In this document: positions 31,763 through 39,394 of the stretch, one piece after another
Layout: the number at the start of each line of letters is the position of its first letter
Numbering within the stretch: position 1 is the first letter of the stretch
NCBI GenBank assembly: GCA_004557975.1
Contig: SFEV01000024.1
Span: 1 to 39,394, forward strand
Length of the DNA stretch: 39,394 bases
Direction of reading: 5' to 3'
DNA from: Lachnospiraceae bacterium
GTDB lineage: Bacteria; Bacillota; Clostridia; Lachnospirales; Lachnospiraceae
Position numbers and translations under genes: made by a program
The notes under the pieces: model-generated
What the model saw: the letters and a program-made list of their open reading frames with translations, nothing else
What the model was told of the DNA's origin: nothing
The model's database searches: none

Positions 31763-32596
31763 ATGAAAAAACAAATTCATAGGATTCTTTTGACCGTCCT
31801 TCTGGCATTGTCGGGAGTGTGGACGATATCTGCAGAGGCAGCAGGTGTCATTCCGGACGAAAGACTGCTGCCGCGGCTCGTAGATGAAGCAGATCTCCTG
31901 ACGGATGAGGAGGAAAGCAGTCTGCTGGAAAAACTGGATGAAATCAGTGAGCGCCAGAAATGTGATGTTGCCATAGCGGCGGTAAACGGTCTGGAAGGCA
32001 AAACTGCCATGGAATACGCCGATGATTTCTATGATTACAACGGATATGGAATGGGCAGTGACCGTGACGGCATCCTTCTCCTGGTGAGCATGGAGGACCG
32101 GGACTGGTGGCTGAGTTCCTGCGGCTTCGGCATTACAGCTTTCACAGATGCAGGACTGGAGTATTTATCCGGGAAATTTCTGCCGTACTTAAGTGACGGA
32201 GATTATGAAAAAGCCTTCGTGAAATATGCCGAACTGTGTGATGAATTTATTACACAGGCAAAAACAGGTACGCCATACGGGGAAGGAAATCTTCCGAAAG
32301 AGCCCTTTGATCCCTTCTGGATCATGGTAGATCTGGTCATCGGTCTCGGACTTGGCTACGTAATCGCTTTCCGCAAAAAGGAAAATCTGCGCTCCGTAAA
32401 GAAAAAGGTCCTTGCGGAAGATTATTCAGTACCCGGCAGTCTTGTACTGACTGACAGTTACGACCGGTTCATGTACAAGGCTGTGACAACAAAAACCATT
32501 GAGATTGAGACAACGACAGACTACGAATCCTCCGGAAGCAGCACCCATACCAGTTCTTCCGGGACAACGCACGGAGGAACCGGAGGAAAATTCTGA
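31763..32596 (+). CDS. secreted/membrane TPM-domain protein, YdjH-like
   Basis: A 277-residue protein. The signal peptide (MKKQIHRILLTVLLALSGVWTISAEA) is followed by a TPM domain (about 30-170): RLVDEADLLTDEEESSL, KCDVAIAAVNGLEGK, GMGSDRDGILLLVSMEDRDWWL. A second membrane segment lies near 190-207 (FWIMVDLVIGLGLGYVIAF), then a basic stretch and a Ser/Thr/Gly-rich tail ending GGTGGKF. TPM proteins include photosystem-assembly factors and YgcG/YdjH membrane proteins. It starts 12 bases after the YdjG-like gene. Probable orientation: TPM domain outside, tail inside. Confidence 0.87.
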   Translation: MKKQIHRILLTVLLALSGVWTISAEAAGVIPDERLLPRLVDEADLLTDEEESSLLEKLDEISERQKCDVAIAAVNGLEGKTAMEYADDFYDYNGYGMGSDRDGILLLVSMEDRDWWLSSCGFGITAFTDAGLEYLSGKFLPYLSDGDYEKAFVKYAELCDEFITQAKTGTPYGEGNLPKEPFDPFWIMVDLVIGLGLGYVIAFRKKENLRSVKKKVLAEDYSVPGSLVLTDSYDRFMYKAVTTKTIEIETTTDYESSGSSTHTSSSGTTHGGTGGKF

Positions 32597-32625
32597 CAGA
32601 AGAATGAATCAGGAGGTAACACAAT

Positions 32626-35600
32626 ATGAAAAGAAAAATATGGATGCCGGTTGTCCTGCTGACCGCAATGCTCTGCATACCTGTCATGGCAGAAGACGAA
32701 TCAGTATGGACTTTCGACACAGATAATTATTCGCTGGATGGTTATTCAGGCGCCGGCGGGGACGTTGTGGTACCGGACACCATCTCGGGATGTCCCGTTG
32801 ATATCATCGGAATGAGTGCCTTCAGCAGTTCTGATACCATTACATCCCTGACACTGCCGGAGACAGTTAAGCAGCTGGAAGAATCGGCGGGAGGCTGGTG
32901 CAGCGCGCTGACAGAGGTCTCGCTGCCTCAGAGTCTCCTGGTAATCGGACAGAACTGCTTTGCCAGTGATGGTTCACTGGAGCAGGTCACAATCCCCTCA
33001 CAGGTATGTTACATCGATACGGGAGCTTTCGGATTCTGCCAGAACCTGAAGTCCGTCACCTTTGAAGGGGAATGCCCGGTGATTGGAAAAGAAGTATTAA
33101 CAAATATTTCCGACGATGCGGTCATCTACGTGCCTGATGATCAGGTGGATGCATACACAGGGGCTCTGGCAGATGCGGGATGCACTGCATCCGTCCAGCC
33201 ATCCGGTCAGAATGCTGTTGCATCGGATCCGGTCTGTGACACAGAGAATCTTGTCTTTGACGCTTCGACCGGAACGATCACTGCATATACGGGATATAAT
33301 GTCAGACTTGATATTCCGGAGACCATTGACGGAGTGCAGGTAACAGCAATCGGAGACAACGGTTTTACCGGACACAGGTATCTCTGCTATCTGACTCTTC
33401 CTGAGGGACTTACATCCATCGGAAATGAAGCGTTTATGAATGCTTCCACACTGATGCACGTGGAATTTCCCTCTACGCTGACGACAATCGGAGACAGGGC
33501 ATTCTGCCGTTCTTTCCGCGGAACTGTTCTGGATCTGCCCGAAGGTCTGGAATATATAGGAGAAGAAGCGTTTGTGTACGCGACGATACGCGGGGATCTG
33601 ACACTTCCGGACGGTGTGCAGACAATTGGAAGCCGGGCTTTTTATCAGCTTCCGTGGGTGACCGGTCTTTATCTGCCGTCCTCTGTGGAAAGCATCGGAA
33701 GCCAGGCATTTGCAGATTCATCAATTTCGTATCTCGCATTTGATTTCCACGAGCTTATTGACATCGCATCGGACGCTTTTTCCGGTTGTCCTGCATCTGA
33801 TCTGGATCTGCCATGGGACAGCAGTTTTGAAAACAGAGATGCCTATGCGGAAGTGATGGCAGAACAGTGCCCCGACTGTACTGTCTGGATCAACAATCCC
33901 GTCAGCGGCGGTGTGGCACAGTATCCATCCAATGACCTGTCCATCCTCTCAATTACAGAAGGAGTGTGGACCGCTTACTATGGAGATACTGCGGATCTGA
34001 CCGTATGGACTGAATATGATGACTATGAAGTAACTGCCATCGGAGACGGACTGTTTAAAGGCAGCCAGACCATCCGCAGCTTCTATCCGCATCACTGCGG
34101 CTGGTTCACTACGATTGGAAATGAAGCTTTTGCCGACAGCTCGGTAGAGTATGTAGAACTGTTCGGATCCATTACGACTATCGGTGAAGGTTCTTTCCGC
34201 AACTGTGTAAATATGAAAGAGCTGACAATTCCGGCCTCCGTCACTTCCATCGGATCAGGCGCTTTTGAGGGCTGCCAGGGTCTGGAAAAGGTGACTGTTC
34301 TGTGCGATGCGGCATTGCTGGGAGAAGGAGCCTTTGCCGGATGTCCCAATCTGACAGAAGTATACGTAGAAAAAGGTGACATCCCTGCAGACTGTTTCGC
34401 AGACAGCGCCCTTGCCACCGTCACACTGGGAGATGAAGTAACCTCTGTCGGTGACAGAGCATTTGCCAATACAAAGATCACAGAAATCAATCTGATCAGT
34501 CTTACAGGGATCGGAGCTTCTGCCTTTGAAAATACTCTGCTGACCAAAGCCACTTTCAGCGGCCTGCTCACATCCATTGGAGACAATGCATTTGCAGGAA
34601 CGGGCATCACAAACATCGTTATTCCGGCAGAGCTGGAAGTAAATCCAGCAGCCTTTGCCGGTATCCCGTCGGAGGGAATTCGCATAAACGATTACGCTTC
34701 GGATGAGCAGCTTGCAGCCTGGAACGAAGCGCTCAGTACTCCGTGGTATGCACCTCTGACGAGAGAAAGTGATGAGATCAGCTTTGTTAAAATGCCGTTT
34801 GTTCCCACATCAGAGGAGTACTTTGAAATTGATGCATCCACCGGTACAATCACATTTTACACAGGTAATGATGTAGACGTGGTGATTCCGCGCACCATCG
34901 ACGGTGTGGAAGTAAAATCCATCGGTTACGGCGCATTCTCACGGGCCGAAGATTATACGGATGTTGATATGGATACGAACCAGGAGGACTGGCTCCATCT
35001 GCGCTCCGTTGTAATCCCCGAGACAGTGACAAGCATTTCTGACAGTGCATTTAATTACTGCCAGCAGCTGGAAACCGTCATCTGTTACGGACCTCTTGAG
35101 ACAACAGGAAAAGGAACCTTCCATTTCTGCCGTTCACTGGAAAATGTCGTATTCGTAAACGGAGTGAAGGTACTGGATAATTACCTCTTTGAATTCTGTG
35201 AATCTCTGAAAAATGTCTGGTACAAGGGCCAGCTGGATCTGATAGGCGAGGACTGCTTCAGAGGATGCGGACTGGAATCCTTCGTGATAAATGCAAAGCA
35301 GGTCGGCTCTGTTGCTTTCAGAGAATGTACTTCCTTAAAAGAAATACATGTACGCGACGGCATAGAAGACTTTTCAAAAGGAGCTTTCCAGGGCTGTACT
35401 TCGCTGAGTGACATCTGTTTCGAATTCAGCAGCGCCGGAGTATTTGATGACGGTGACGTCTATACAGGAGACTGCGCTCCTGATGCAAGGATGCGGATTC
35501 CGTCTTCTGCATCGGACGAAGATGCCGCACAGTTCTACAACATCTGGAAGAAAGGAAACCTCGGTCCGATTGCAGATGAAGAACATATTATCCGTGAGGA

Positions 35601-36210
35601 CTGTACTGTGCCTGATCCGGAAAAACCGGATGTTAAAGAACTTATGGCAGCCTTCGATGTAACATGTGACAGCAGTATGGAGGAAGTACAGATCCCTGCA
35701 GCTTCTTCCCCGGAAACGGAGGAAGCCCCCGTTCAGAATACAGCCGGGCAGCCGCAGGCTGCTGCGTCAGGAGATGCCGGTGAGAACACAGAACCATCAC
35801 CCACAGCAGAACCCGATGAGAGCACAGAACCGACGCCTGCAGAAAATGACCCGGAACCTGTTCCGGAAAACAATCAGACAGAGATTGCTGCCGGTATGGA
35901 CAGTTATCTGGAGAGGAAATTTATCTGCAGGACAGCAGATGTAAGCGGATACACCATGGACGCTTCTGCACTTGGAGCAGAATACTCCGTGACTTTCCAC
36001 AGCGGCGGACAGACCGATTTTGTGCTGGCAGGCACGACCATTTCGACACTGACCTGGTCATTGGAAAAAGTCCAGACGGATTCCGGTGAGGCAGACGCAT
36101 TTGTTATCGTGTATTTTGACGGCACACCACTGAATTTCGTGATCACAGAAGCCGGATTTGATCTGAACTTCTATGATTCCATGCTGATGCATTTCGAACC
36201 GGAAGCATAA
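32626..36210 (+). CDS. large secreted BspA-like leucine-rich repeat protein
   Basis: A 1194-residue exported protein with AGGAGGT 8 bases before the start. The signal peptide ends near VMAED. Residues of about 40-990 are LRR_5 (BspA/TpLRR) repeats such as ITSLTLPETVKQLEES, LTSIGNEAFMNAS and VTSIGSGAFEGC, interrupted by recurring FDASTGTITAYTGYNV-type beta modules at about 208, 425 and 745. Residues of about 1010-1085 form a Pro/Glu/Thr-rich linker. The C-terminal about 100 residues are a beta domain with TDFVLAGTTISTLTW, TPLNFVITEAGF and FYDSMLMHFEPE, seen in other clostridial secreted proteins. No LPXTG anchor. BspA-like proteins commonly bind host or bacterial surfaces; the ligand is unknown. 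Last gene of the envelope operon. Confidence 0.9.
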   Translation: MKRKIWMPVVLLTAMLCIPVMAEDESVWTFDTDNYSLDGYSGAGGDVVVPDTISGCPVDIIGMSAFSSSDTITSLTLPETVKQLEESAGGWCSALTEVSLPQSLLVIGQNCFASDGSLEQVTIPSQVCYIDTGAFGFCQNLKSVTFEGECPVIGKEVLTNISDDAVIYVPDDQVDAYTGALADAGCTASVQPSGQNAVASDPVCDTENLVFDASTGTITAYTGYNVRLDIPETIDGVQVTAIGDNGFTGHRYLCYLTLPEGLTSIGNEAFMNASTLMHVEFPSTLTTIGDRAFCRSFRGTVLDLPEGLEYIGEEAFVYATIRGDLTLPDGVQTIGSRAFYQLPWVTGLYLPSSVESIGSQAFADSSISYLAFDFHELIDIASDAFSGCPASDLDLPWDSSFENRDAYAEVMAEQCPDCTVWINNPVSGGVAQYPSNDLSILSITEGVWTAYYGDTADLTVWTEYDDYEVTAIGDGLFKGSQTIRSFYPHHCGWFTTIGNEAFADSSVEYVELFGSITTIGEGSFRNCVNMKELTIPASVTSIGSGAFEGCQGLEKVTVLCDAALLGEGAFAGCPNLTEVYVEKGDIPADCFADSALATVTLGDEVTSVGDRAFANTKITEINLISLTGIGASAFENTLLTKATFSGLLTSIGDNAFAGTGITNIVIPAELEVNPAAFAGIPSEGIRINDYASDEQLAAWNEALSTPWYAPLTRESDEISFVKMPFVPTSEEYFEIDASTGTITFYTGNDVDVVIPRTIDGVEVKSIGYGAFSRAEDYTDVDMDTNQEDWLHLRSVVIPETVTSISDSAFNYCQQLETVICYGPLETTGKGTFHFCRSLENVVFVNGVKVLDNYLFEFCESLKNVWYKGQLDLIGEDCFRGCGLESFVINAKQVGSVAFRECTSLKEIHVRDGIEDFSKGAFQGCTSLSDICFEFSSAGVFDDGDVYTGDCAPDARMRIPSSASDEDAAQFYNIWKKGNLGPIADEEHIIREDCTVPDPEKPDVKELMAAFDVTCDSSMEEVQIPAASSPETEEAPVQNTAGQPQAAASGDAGENTEPSPTAEPDESTEPTPAENDPEPVPENNQTEIAAGMDSYLERKFICRTADVSGYTMDASALGAEYSVTFHSGGQTDFVLAGTTISTLTWSLEKVQTDSGEADAFVIVYFDGTPLNFVITEAGFDLNFYDSMLMHFEPEA

Positions 36211-36218
36211 CAGAATTC

Positions 36219-36254
36219 TTCAGCCGGAGGCAATCTCCGGCTGAAAGTGTTTTT
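36219..36254 (+). terminator. terminator of the envelope operon
   Basis: TTCAGCCGGAG (36219-36229) pairs perfectly with CTCCGGCTGAA (36235-36245); GTGTTTTTG follows. Confidence 0.92.
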
Positions 36255-36328
36255 GCCTTCTTCTTTTATGGAATTCATCAACTGCCTTTGAAATGAATTT
36301 TGCGATTCAGGATTACATGGATAATTGA

Positions 36329-36357
36329 TTGACAGGTAAATAAATGTATTGTAAAAT
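36329..36357 (+). promoter_or_regulatory. toxin-antitoxin promoter
   Basis: TTGACA (36329-36334), 17-base spacer, TAAAAT (36352-36357), in a markedly AT-rich stretch. Confidence 0.85.
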
Positions 36358-36359
36358 AG

Positions 36360-36377
36360 ATTAACCAAAAGGTTAAT
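36360..36377. promoter_or_regulatory. palindromic operator of the toxin-antitoxin module
   Basis: ATTAACC-AAAA-GGTTAAT is a perfect inverted repeat over the expected transcription start, the position used for autorepression by HigA-type antitoxins. Confidence 0.8.
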
Positions 36378-36400
36378 TCAACATAAAGGTGGCATACTGA

Positions 36401-36739
36401 TTGGAAATAACATATGCGAATAATAAGGTGAAAAAGTACTTCACTGACTACCGTAAGATGCAGCGGGAGCTGCCAGCTGATTGGGTAAGAACAATAAAAA
36501 AACATATGGATCGTTTAGAAGCGGCAGAGTGCTTTGGAGATTTTCTTGCATTAAGATTAGGAAGACCTGAGCAGTTAGCAGGTCATTCTAAGATCAGGTA
36601 TTCCCTGCATGTGGCACCAAATGCGAGATTGATTTTAGAACCCAATGCAACTCAGGATACAGTTATGATATGTACCGAAATAGAAGTGGAAGGAGTGAGT
36701 GACTACCATGGCAGTAAAGAAAACTGGTATATCCCGTGA
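36401..36739 (+). CDS. higB: HigB/RelE-family toxin, TTG start
   Basis: A 112-residue protein of the HigB (plasmid maintenance killer) family. Such toxins are RelE-fold mRNA interferases acting at the ribosome. Marks: GDFLALRLGRPEQLAGHSKIRYSLHV, then VMICTEIEVEGVSDYHG, and the family C-terminus KENWYIP. The TTG start has AGGTGG 8 bases upstream. It overlaps the antitoxin gene by about 32 bases. Base composition is more AT-rich than the metabolic genes to the left, suggesting acquisition. Confidence 0.87.
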   Translation: MEITYANNKVKKYFTDYRKMQRELPADWVRTIKKHMDRLEAAECFGDFLALRLGRPEQLAGHSKIRYSLHVAPNARLILEPNATQDTVMICTEIEVEGVSDYHGSKENWYIP

Positions 36740-37802
36740 TTTGATTATTCATCCGGGAGAAACAATTGCAGATGTTCTGGAAGACCGCGGTATCACACAG
36801 GCTGAACTTGCCGCACAAACCGGAGTATCACCTGCGTATGTAAGTAATGTAATTGCTGGGAAAAAGGATATCTCGGCAAAGTTTGCGTTTGCGCTGGAAT
36901 ATGCATTAGGAGTTCCAAAATCATTTTGGCTGAATCTACAGGCACATTATGATGCAGAACTTTTGGAATTAAACGAGAATCATACAATTACTGATAAAGA
37001 AAGAGAAGCCCGCAGATCCTTAAATGAGGTTGTAAAATATTTGCGTCAAAAAGGAAAGATGCCTGTAAGAGAGAATACAGATGCGTCTATTATTTCATTA
37101 CGAAAAGCATTAAATTTCAGTAATATAGCCAATTTAAAGGATGTTGTTCCAGAAGGGGCATTTCGAATAGCATCAAATACGACGGTAGATCCATACGTGT
37201 TAGGTGCATGGATTCGTATGTGTCAATTGGCAGGTGATCGTAGTAGCATTGAAACTGTATTTGATGCAAAGCAAGTAGATAAGCTTATTGATGAGATCAA
37301 GAATATCATGCTTGATAAAGAAGCAAATATCCAGGCTGATCTAAGAAATGTCATGGGAAAATACGGAATAGATTTTTCTGTTGCTAGAAACTTCAGAGGG
37401 GCTCCCGTGCATGGTTATATATCATGGAAACCTGATGCAACGTATCAGATGGTTGTAACCATCAGAGGCGCCTTTGCTGATATTTTTTGGTTTTCTTTGT
37501 TTCATGAGCTCGGTCATATTGTTAATGGAGATATTGGAAAAGCAACGAAATTTCTAGATGATGGTACCGATGAAGAGAAAGAAAAAAAAGCAGATTTATT
37601 TGCCAGCAATAAATTAATGAATTCAGAAGAATATGAAAGATTCATAGAAAAAAATGATTATAGTATTGAATCTATTAAAGCTTTTGCAAAAACACAAAAA
37701 GTTATGCCATATGTTGTAATAGGAAGGCTACAGAAAGAAAAAAAGCTGGACTACCGGTATTATAGCGAATATAAGCTAAGATATAAATGGGCAGATCAGT
37801 AG
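36708..37802 (+). CDS. higA: HigA antitoxin fused to ImmA/IrrE metalloprotease
   Basis: A 364-residue protein. Residues 10-75 are an XRE-type HTH (ITQAELAAQTGVSPAYVSNVIAG) of HigA type. The C-terminal half is an ImmA/IrrE-like zinc protease: HELGH (266-270) with Glu292 in EKKADLFAS as likely third ligand. It should neutralise HigB, bind the palindromic operator, and may use the protease to control its own or a partner's level. The Met at 36708 is chosen with limited support: the nearest purine-rich site lies 12 bases away, and a GTG at 36699 is possible. The gene end lies directly against a kinase remnant. Confidence 0.87.
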   Translation: MAVKKTGISRDLIIHPGETIADVLEDRGITQAELAAQTGVSPAYVSNVIAGKKDISAKFAFALEYALGVPKSFWLNLQAHYDAELLELNENHTITDKEREARRSLNEVVKYLRQKGKMPVRENTDASIISLRKALNFSNIANLKDVVPEGAFRIASNTTVDPYVLGAWIRMCQLAGDRSSIETVFDAKQVDKLIDEIKNIMLDKEANIQADLRNVMGKYGIDFSVARNFRGAPVHGYISWKPDATYQMVVTIRGAFADIFWFSLFHELGHIVNGDIGKATKFLDDGTDEEKEKKADLFASNKLMNSEEYERFIEKNDYSIESIKAFAKTQKVMPYVVIGRLQKEKKLDYRYYSEYKLRYKWADQ

Positions 37803-37824
37803 TAAAGCATAGTATGGATACGGA

Positions 37825-38511
37825 ATGAGCTTCGTACATCCCGACGACAGAGATCTGTTCTGGAGCTATACCACTCTGGATGCCTACAGAGAGAAACTGA
37901 AAGCGGAGAGAAGTTTTCAGAGCTTCGAGATCCGGCATACGCTGAACGGCGAATATCGCTGGGTCAAGGTATATACCATTCGTCTGGACGGCGATGAGGA
38001 ACATTTCCGTGTGCTGTATTTTATCTGTGACATACAGGATGAAGTGGAAAGAAGAAGCCTGGTGGAGGCTATGTCCATTCCCTACGACAATGTATATGCC
38101 GTGAATACAGACAACGGTCTGGCAGTGAATCACCGCATGGCCAGCGAGATCGTCCATATGTACGGAAAACTGTTCGCCGTGGGCAGCTACGAGGAGAATA
38201 TCGGAATCTACATCCGGAATGAAGTGTACGAAGAAGATAAACATCTCTTTGATCCGATCCGCAGGCTTTCTGACGCAGACCGCCTTCTTACGCAGAAGCG
38301 GACACATTACTTTAATTACAGAGTATTCCGGGATCATCCGATCACATATTACCAGTGTCAGATTGTAAAACCGGATCCCAATGGAAATATGCTGGTATTT
38401 GGCTTCAAAAGTGTAGATGAAGAGAAGAAGAGAGGGCTTCAGCAGGAAACAGCGCTCCAGGAGGCTTACAACGCAGCGGAGACCGCAAACAAAGCCAAGA
38501 AAAGGCAATGA
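37825..38511 (+). pseudogene. PAS-region remnant of a hybrid histidine kinase
   Basis: The 228-residue frame starts in the middle of a PAS_3-type domain (FVHPDDRDLFW, FEIRHTLNGEYRWVKVYTIRL), without the usual N-terminal part and without a ribosome site. A second sensor-like region follows, and the coiled coil ALQEAYNAAETANKAK that normally leads into the SDFLSNMSHDIRTP dimerisation helix ends in KRQ-stop instead. The 5' junction lies within about 25 bases of the higA stop. A TAG stop lies in frame just upstream. It appears broken at both ends. Confidence 0.75.
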
Positions 38512-38514
38512 ATT

Positions 38515-38958
38515 ATGATAAGTTCGCAGACCCTTCCCGTCCTTGTGGCCGACGATGATGAGCTCAGTTTGGAGTCCTGCTGCAGCATTCTCAGTGATCT
38601 GGGCATGAAGGCAGACGGTGTGATGACCGGAAAACAGGCCGTGGAAAAGGTTGTGGAACGTCACAGTCAGAATCAGGACTATTTTGCCGGAATCATTGAC
38701 TGGAAGATGCCGGAAATGGACGGAATTGAAACCACCAGAAGAATCCGGAAAGCCGTGGGAAATGATGTTCCGGTCATTATTATCTCAGCTTATGACTGGT
38801 CGAATATCGAACAGGAGGCAAGGGCAGCCGGTGCGGATGCATTTATCAGCAAGCCGCTGTTTCGCTCACGACTGACCAGAGTCTTTGATGAACTGATCAA
38901 TGGAACCGATAAAGAAGAGCCCGAGATAGATTCCCCGCTTCTTGAACTTGAAAAATAA
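38515..38958 (+). pseudogene. receiver-domain remnant of the same hybrid kinase
   Basis: A 147-residue frame, in the same reading frame as the PAS fragment and separated from it only by TGA-ATT. It contains a complete receiver: LVADDDELSLES (acidic triad), phospho-acceptor Asp62 in IIDWKMPEMDG, and Lys in AFISKPLF. In intact relatives about 250-300 residues of kinase core (HisKA and ATPase) lie between the two parts. The C-terminal end (LLELEK) is cut just where a stem-loop of an insertion-like sequence starts. A weak AAAAGG site precedes its ATG, so expression as a free receiver is possible. Confidence 0.65.
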
Positions 38959-38996
38959 TCGGCGCATTCTCGTGACTTTAGTCGTGAGTTAGCCGA
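38959..38996. repeat. nested stem-loop at the presumed left end of an IS200/IS605 element
   Basis: TCGGC (38959-38963) pairs with GCCGA (38992-38996), enclosing CTC-gt-GAC and GTC-gt-GAG around a TTTA loop. Imperfect subterminal hairpins containing a GACTTTAGTC-like core are typical of IS200/IS605 ends. It starts exactly where the kinase remnant stops. Confidence 0.55.
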
Positions 38997-39236
38997 TGAT
39001 GAATAAGTAGAAAAGAAGGCGACATACCAATTGCTACATCATTATACAGCTAAGCAACAAGATGGATAATTCCTTACTGGCTGTAAGGGATATTAACCAT
39101 ATTTATATTGTAGTAGAAAAGCGCATTGTATAGTCTGCTAATTGTTTGGAGACCGGATTGATGGCTTCCTGGTATGACCAGTGTATATGATGCGTTTTTT
39201 GTTAACAATGAGGCGAACTAATGTTCTGGAATTCCG

Positions 39237-39265
39237 TTGCATTTTAGAAAGACATACGGTATAAT
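39237..39265 (+). promoter_or_regulatory. tnpA promoter
   Basis: TTGCAT (39237-39242), 17-base spacer, TATAAT (39260-39265). The expected transcription start falls at or next to the ATG at 39272. Confidence 0.7.
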
Positions 39266-39271
39266 CGAAAT

Positions 39272-39394
39272 ATGGATAAAGATATTTATAATATTAAAGA
39301 AAATGATCTTACATATGGTCATGGATATGTCTGTTCTCTTCCGTATCATATCGTATGGTGTACGAAATACAGGAAGCAGGTCCTGAAGGATGGG
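39272..39394 (+). CDS. tnpA: IS200/IS605-family transposase TnpA, 5' part only
   Basis: The first 41 residues are visible before the window ends. CSLPYHIVWCTKYRKQVL is the characteristic N-terminal strand of Y1 (HUH) transposases, which cut and rejoin single-stranded DNA at terminal hairpins. The HUH motif and catalytic Tyr would lie outside. No ribosome site precedes the ATG, and it sits only 6 bases after the -10, so a leaderless or very poorly translated message is likely; low TnpA output is usual for this family. Confidence 0.88.
   Translation, partial: MDKDIYNIKENDLTYGHGYVCSLPYHIVWCTKYRKQVLKDG

Larger units (their letters stand above)
38959..39394 (+). mobile_element. IS200/IS605-type element, left part, runs off the window
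   Basis: Supported by the partial tnpA at the right edge. The left border is uncertain; the hairpin at 38959-38996 is the best guess. The 313-base stretch before tnpA (38959-39271) holds no convincing ORF. It also contains the stem-loops CCTTAC-tggct-GTAAGG (39072-39088) and CTGGT-ATG-ACCAG (39169-39181), and the tnpA promoter. Confidence 0.6.

Noticed and set aside
37825..38511. Intact stand-alone PAS sensor gene
   Set aside because: It begins in the middle of a PAS fold, lacks a ribosome site, and ends exactly at the coiled coil that normally enters the kinase core, so a remnant is more likely.

Overview
The window looks like chromosomal DNA from a Gram-positive anaerobe of the Clostridia, most likely the Lachnospiraceae. 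This rests on sigma-A type promoters with 17-bp spacers, strong purine-rich ribosome sites, a fab/acc cluster in the low-GC Gram-positive order with FabK as enoyl reductase, a clostridial type LexA, and DUF1002, BspA-like leucine-rich repeat and YHYH-type surface proteins. No rRNA, tRNA or CRISPR array was seen.

Left part (1-5703): the end of an SseB-like gene; lexA with its own promoter and two LexA-box-like sites; a secreted Ig-like (YHYH) protein; a secreted DUF1002 protein; and an EamA-family exporter.

Biotin and lipid block (5704-20554): bioB diverges from bioY-bioD-bioA across a control region in which each arm of one perfect inverted repeat (a BirA-type operator) holds the -35 box of one of two divergent promoters. 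Next comes a complete type II fatty acid and malonyl-CoA operon, fabH-acpP-fabK-fabD-fabG-fabF-accB-fabZ-accC-accDA (accD and accA fused), then a second FMN enzyme of the FabK family with a four-cysteine C-terminal motif (FabX-like) and a FabT-like MarR repressor. The block is flanked by two copies of a 47-bp repeat placed at the ends of bioA and fabT. FabT-like palindromes sit at the fabH promoter. Biotin supply and the biotin-dependent carboxylase are therefore neighbours.

Sulfur amino-acid operon (20555-25107): a long leader holds a 40-codon Met/Cys-containing reading frame, a strong terminator and a segment able to pair with the terminator's 5' arm, so it looks like an attenuator. It precedes a cystathionine gamma-synthase type enzyme, a PatB/MalY beta-lyase, a C39-like papain-fold protein and an M20 peptidase.

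Signalling and envelope block (25108-36255): a multi-membrane-pass pseudokinase (Arg at the phospho-His position), an apparently active kinase and a NarL-type regulator overlap end to end. After a terminator comes a promoter with a good -10, no -35 and a palindrome near -42. It drives a stand-alone pseudo-receiver (Glu at the phospho-Asp position), a DUF4428 protein with about sixteen 12-residue repeats, a YdjG-like zinc-ribbon membrane protein, a YdjH-like TPM protein and a 1194-residue secreted leucine-rich repeat protein. This is the best candidate here for an undescribed system: a two-component circuit that may control a membrane/envelope protein complex.

Right end (36256-39394): an AT-rich HigB/HigA-ImmA toxin-antitoxin module abuts the remnant of a hybrid histidine kinase that has lost its 5' end and catalytic core, followed by the left part of an IS200/IS605-type element whose tnpA runs off the window. 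This is a plastic, degraded region.
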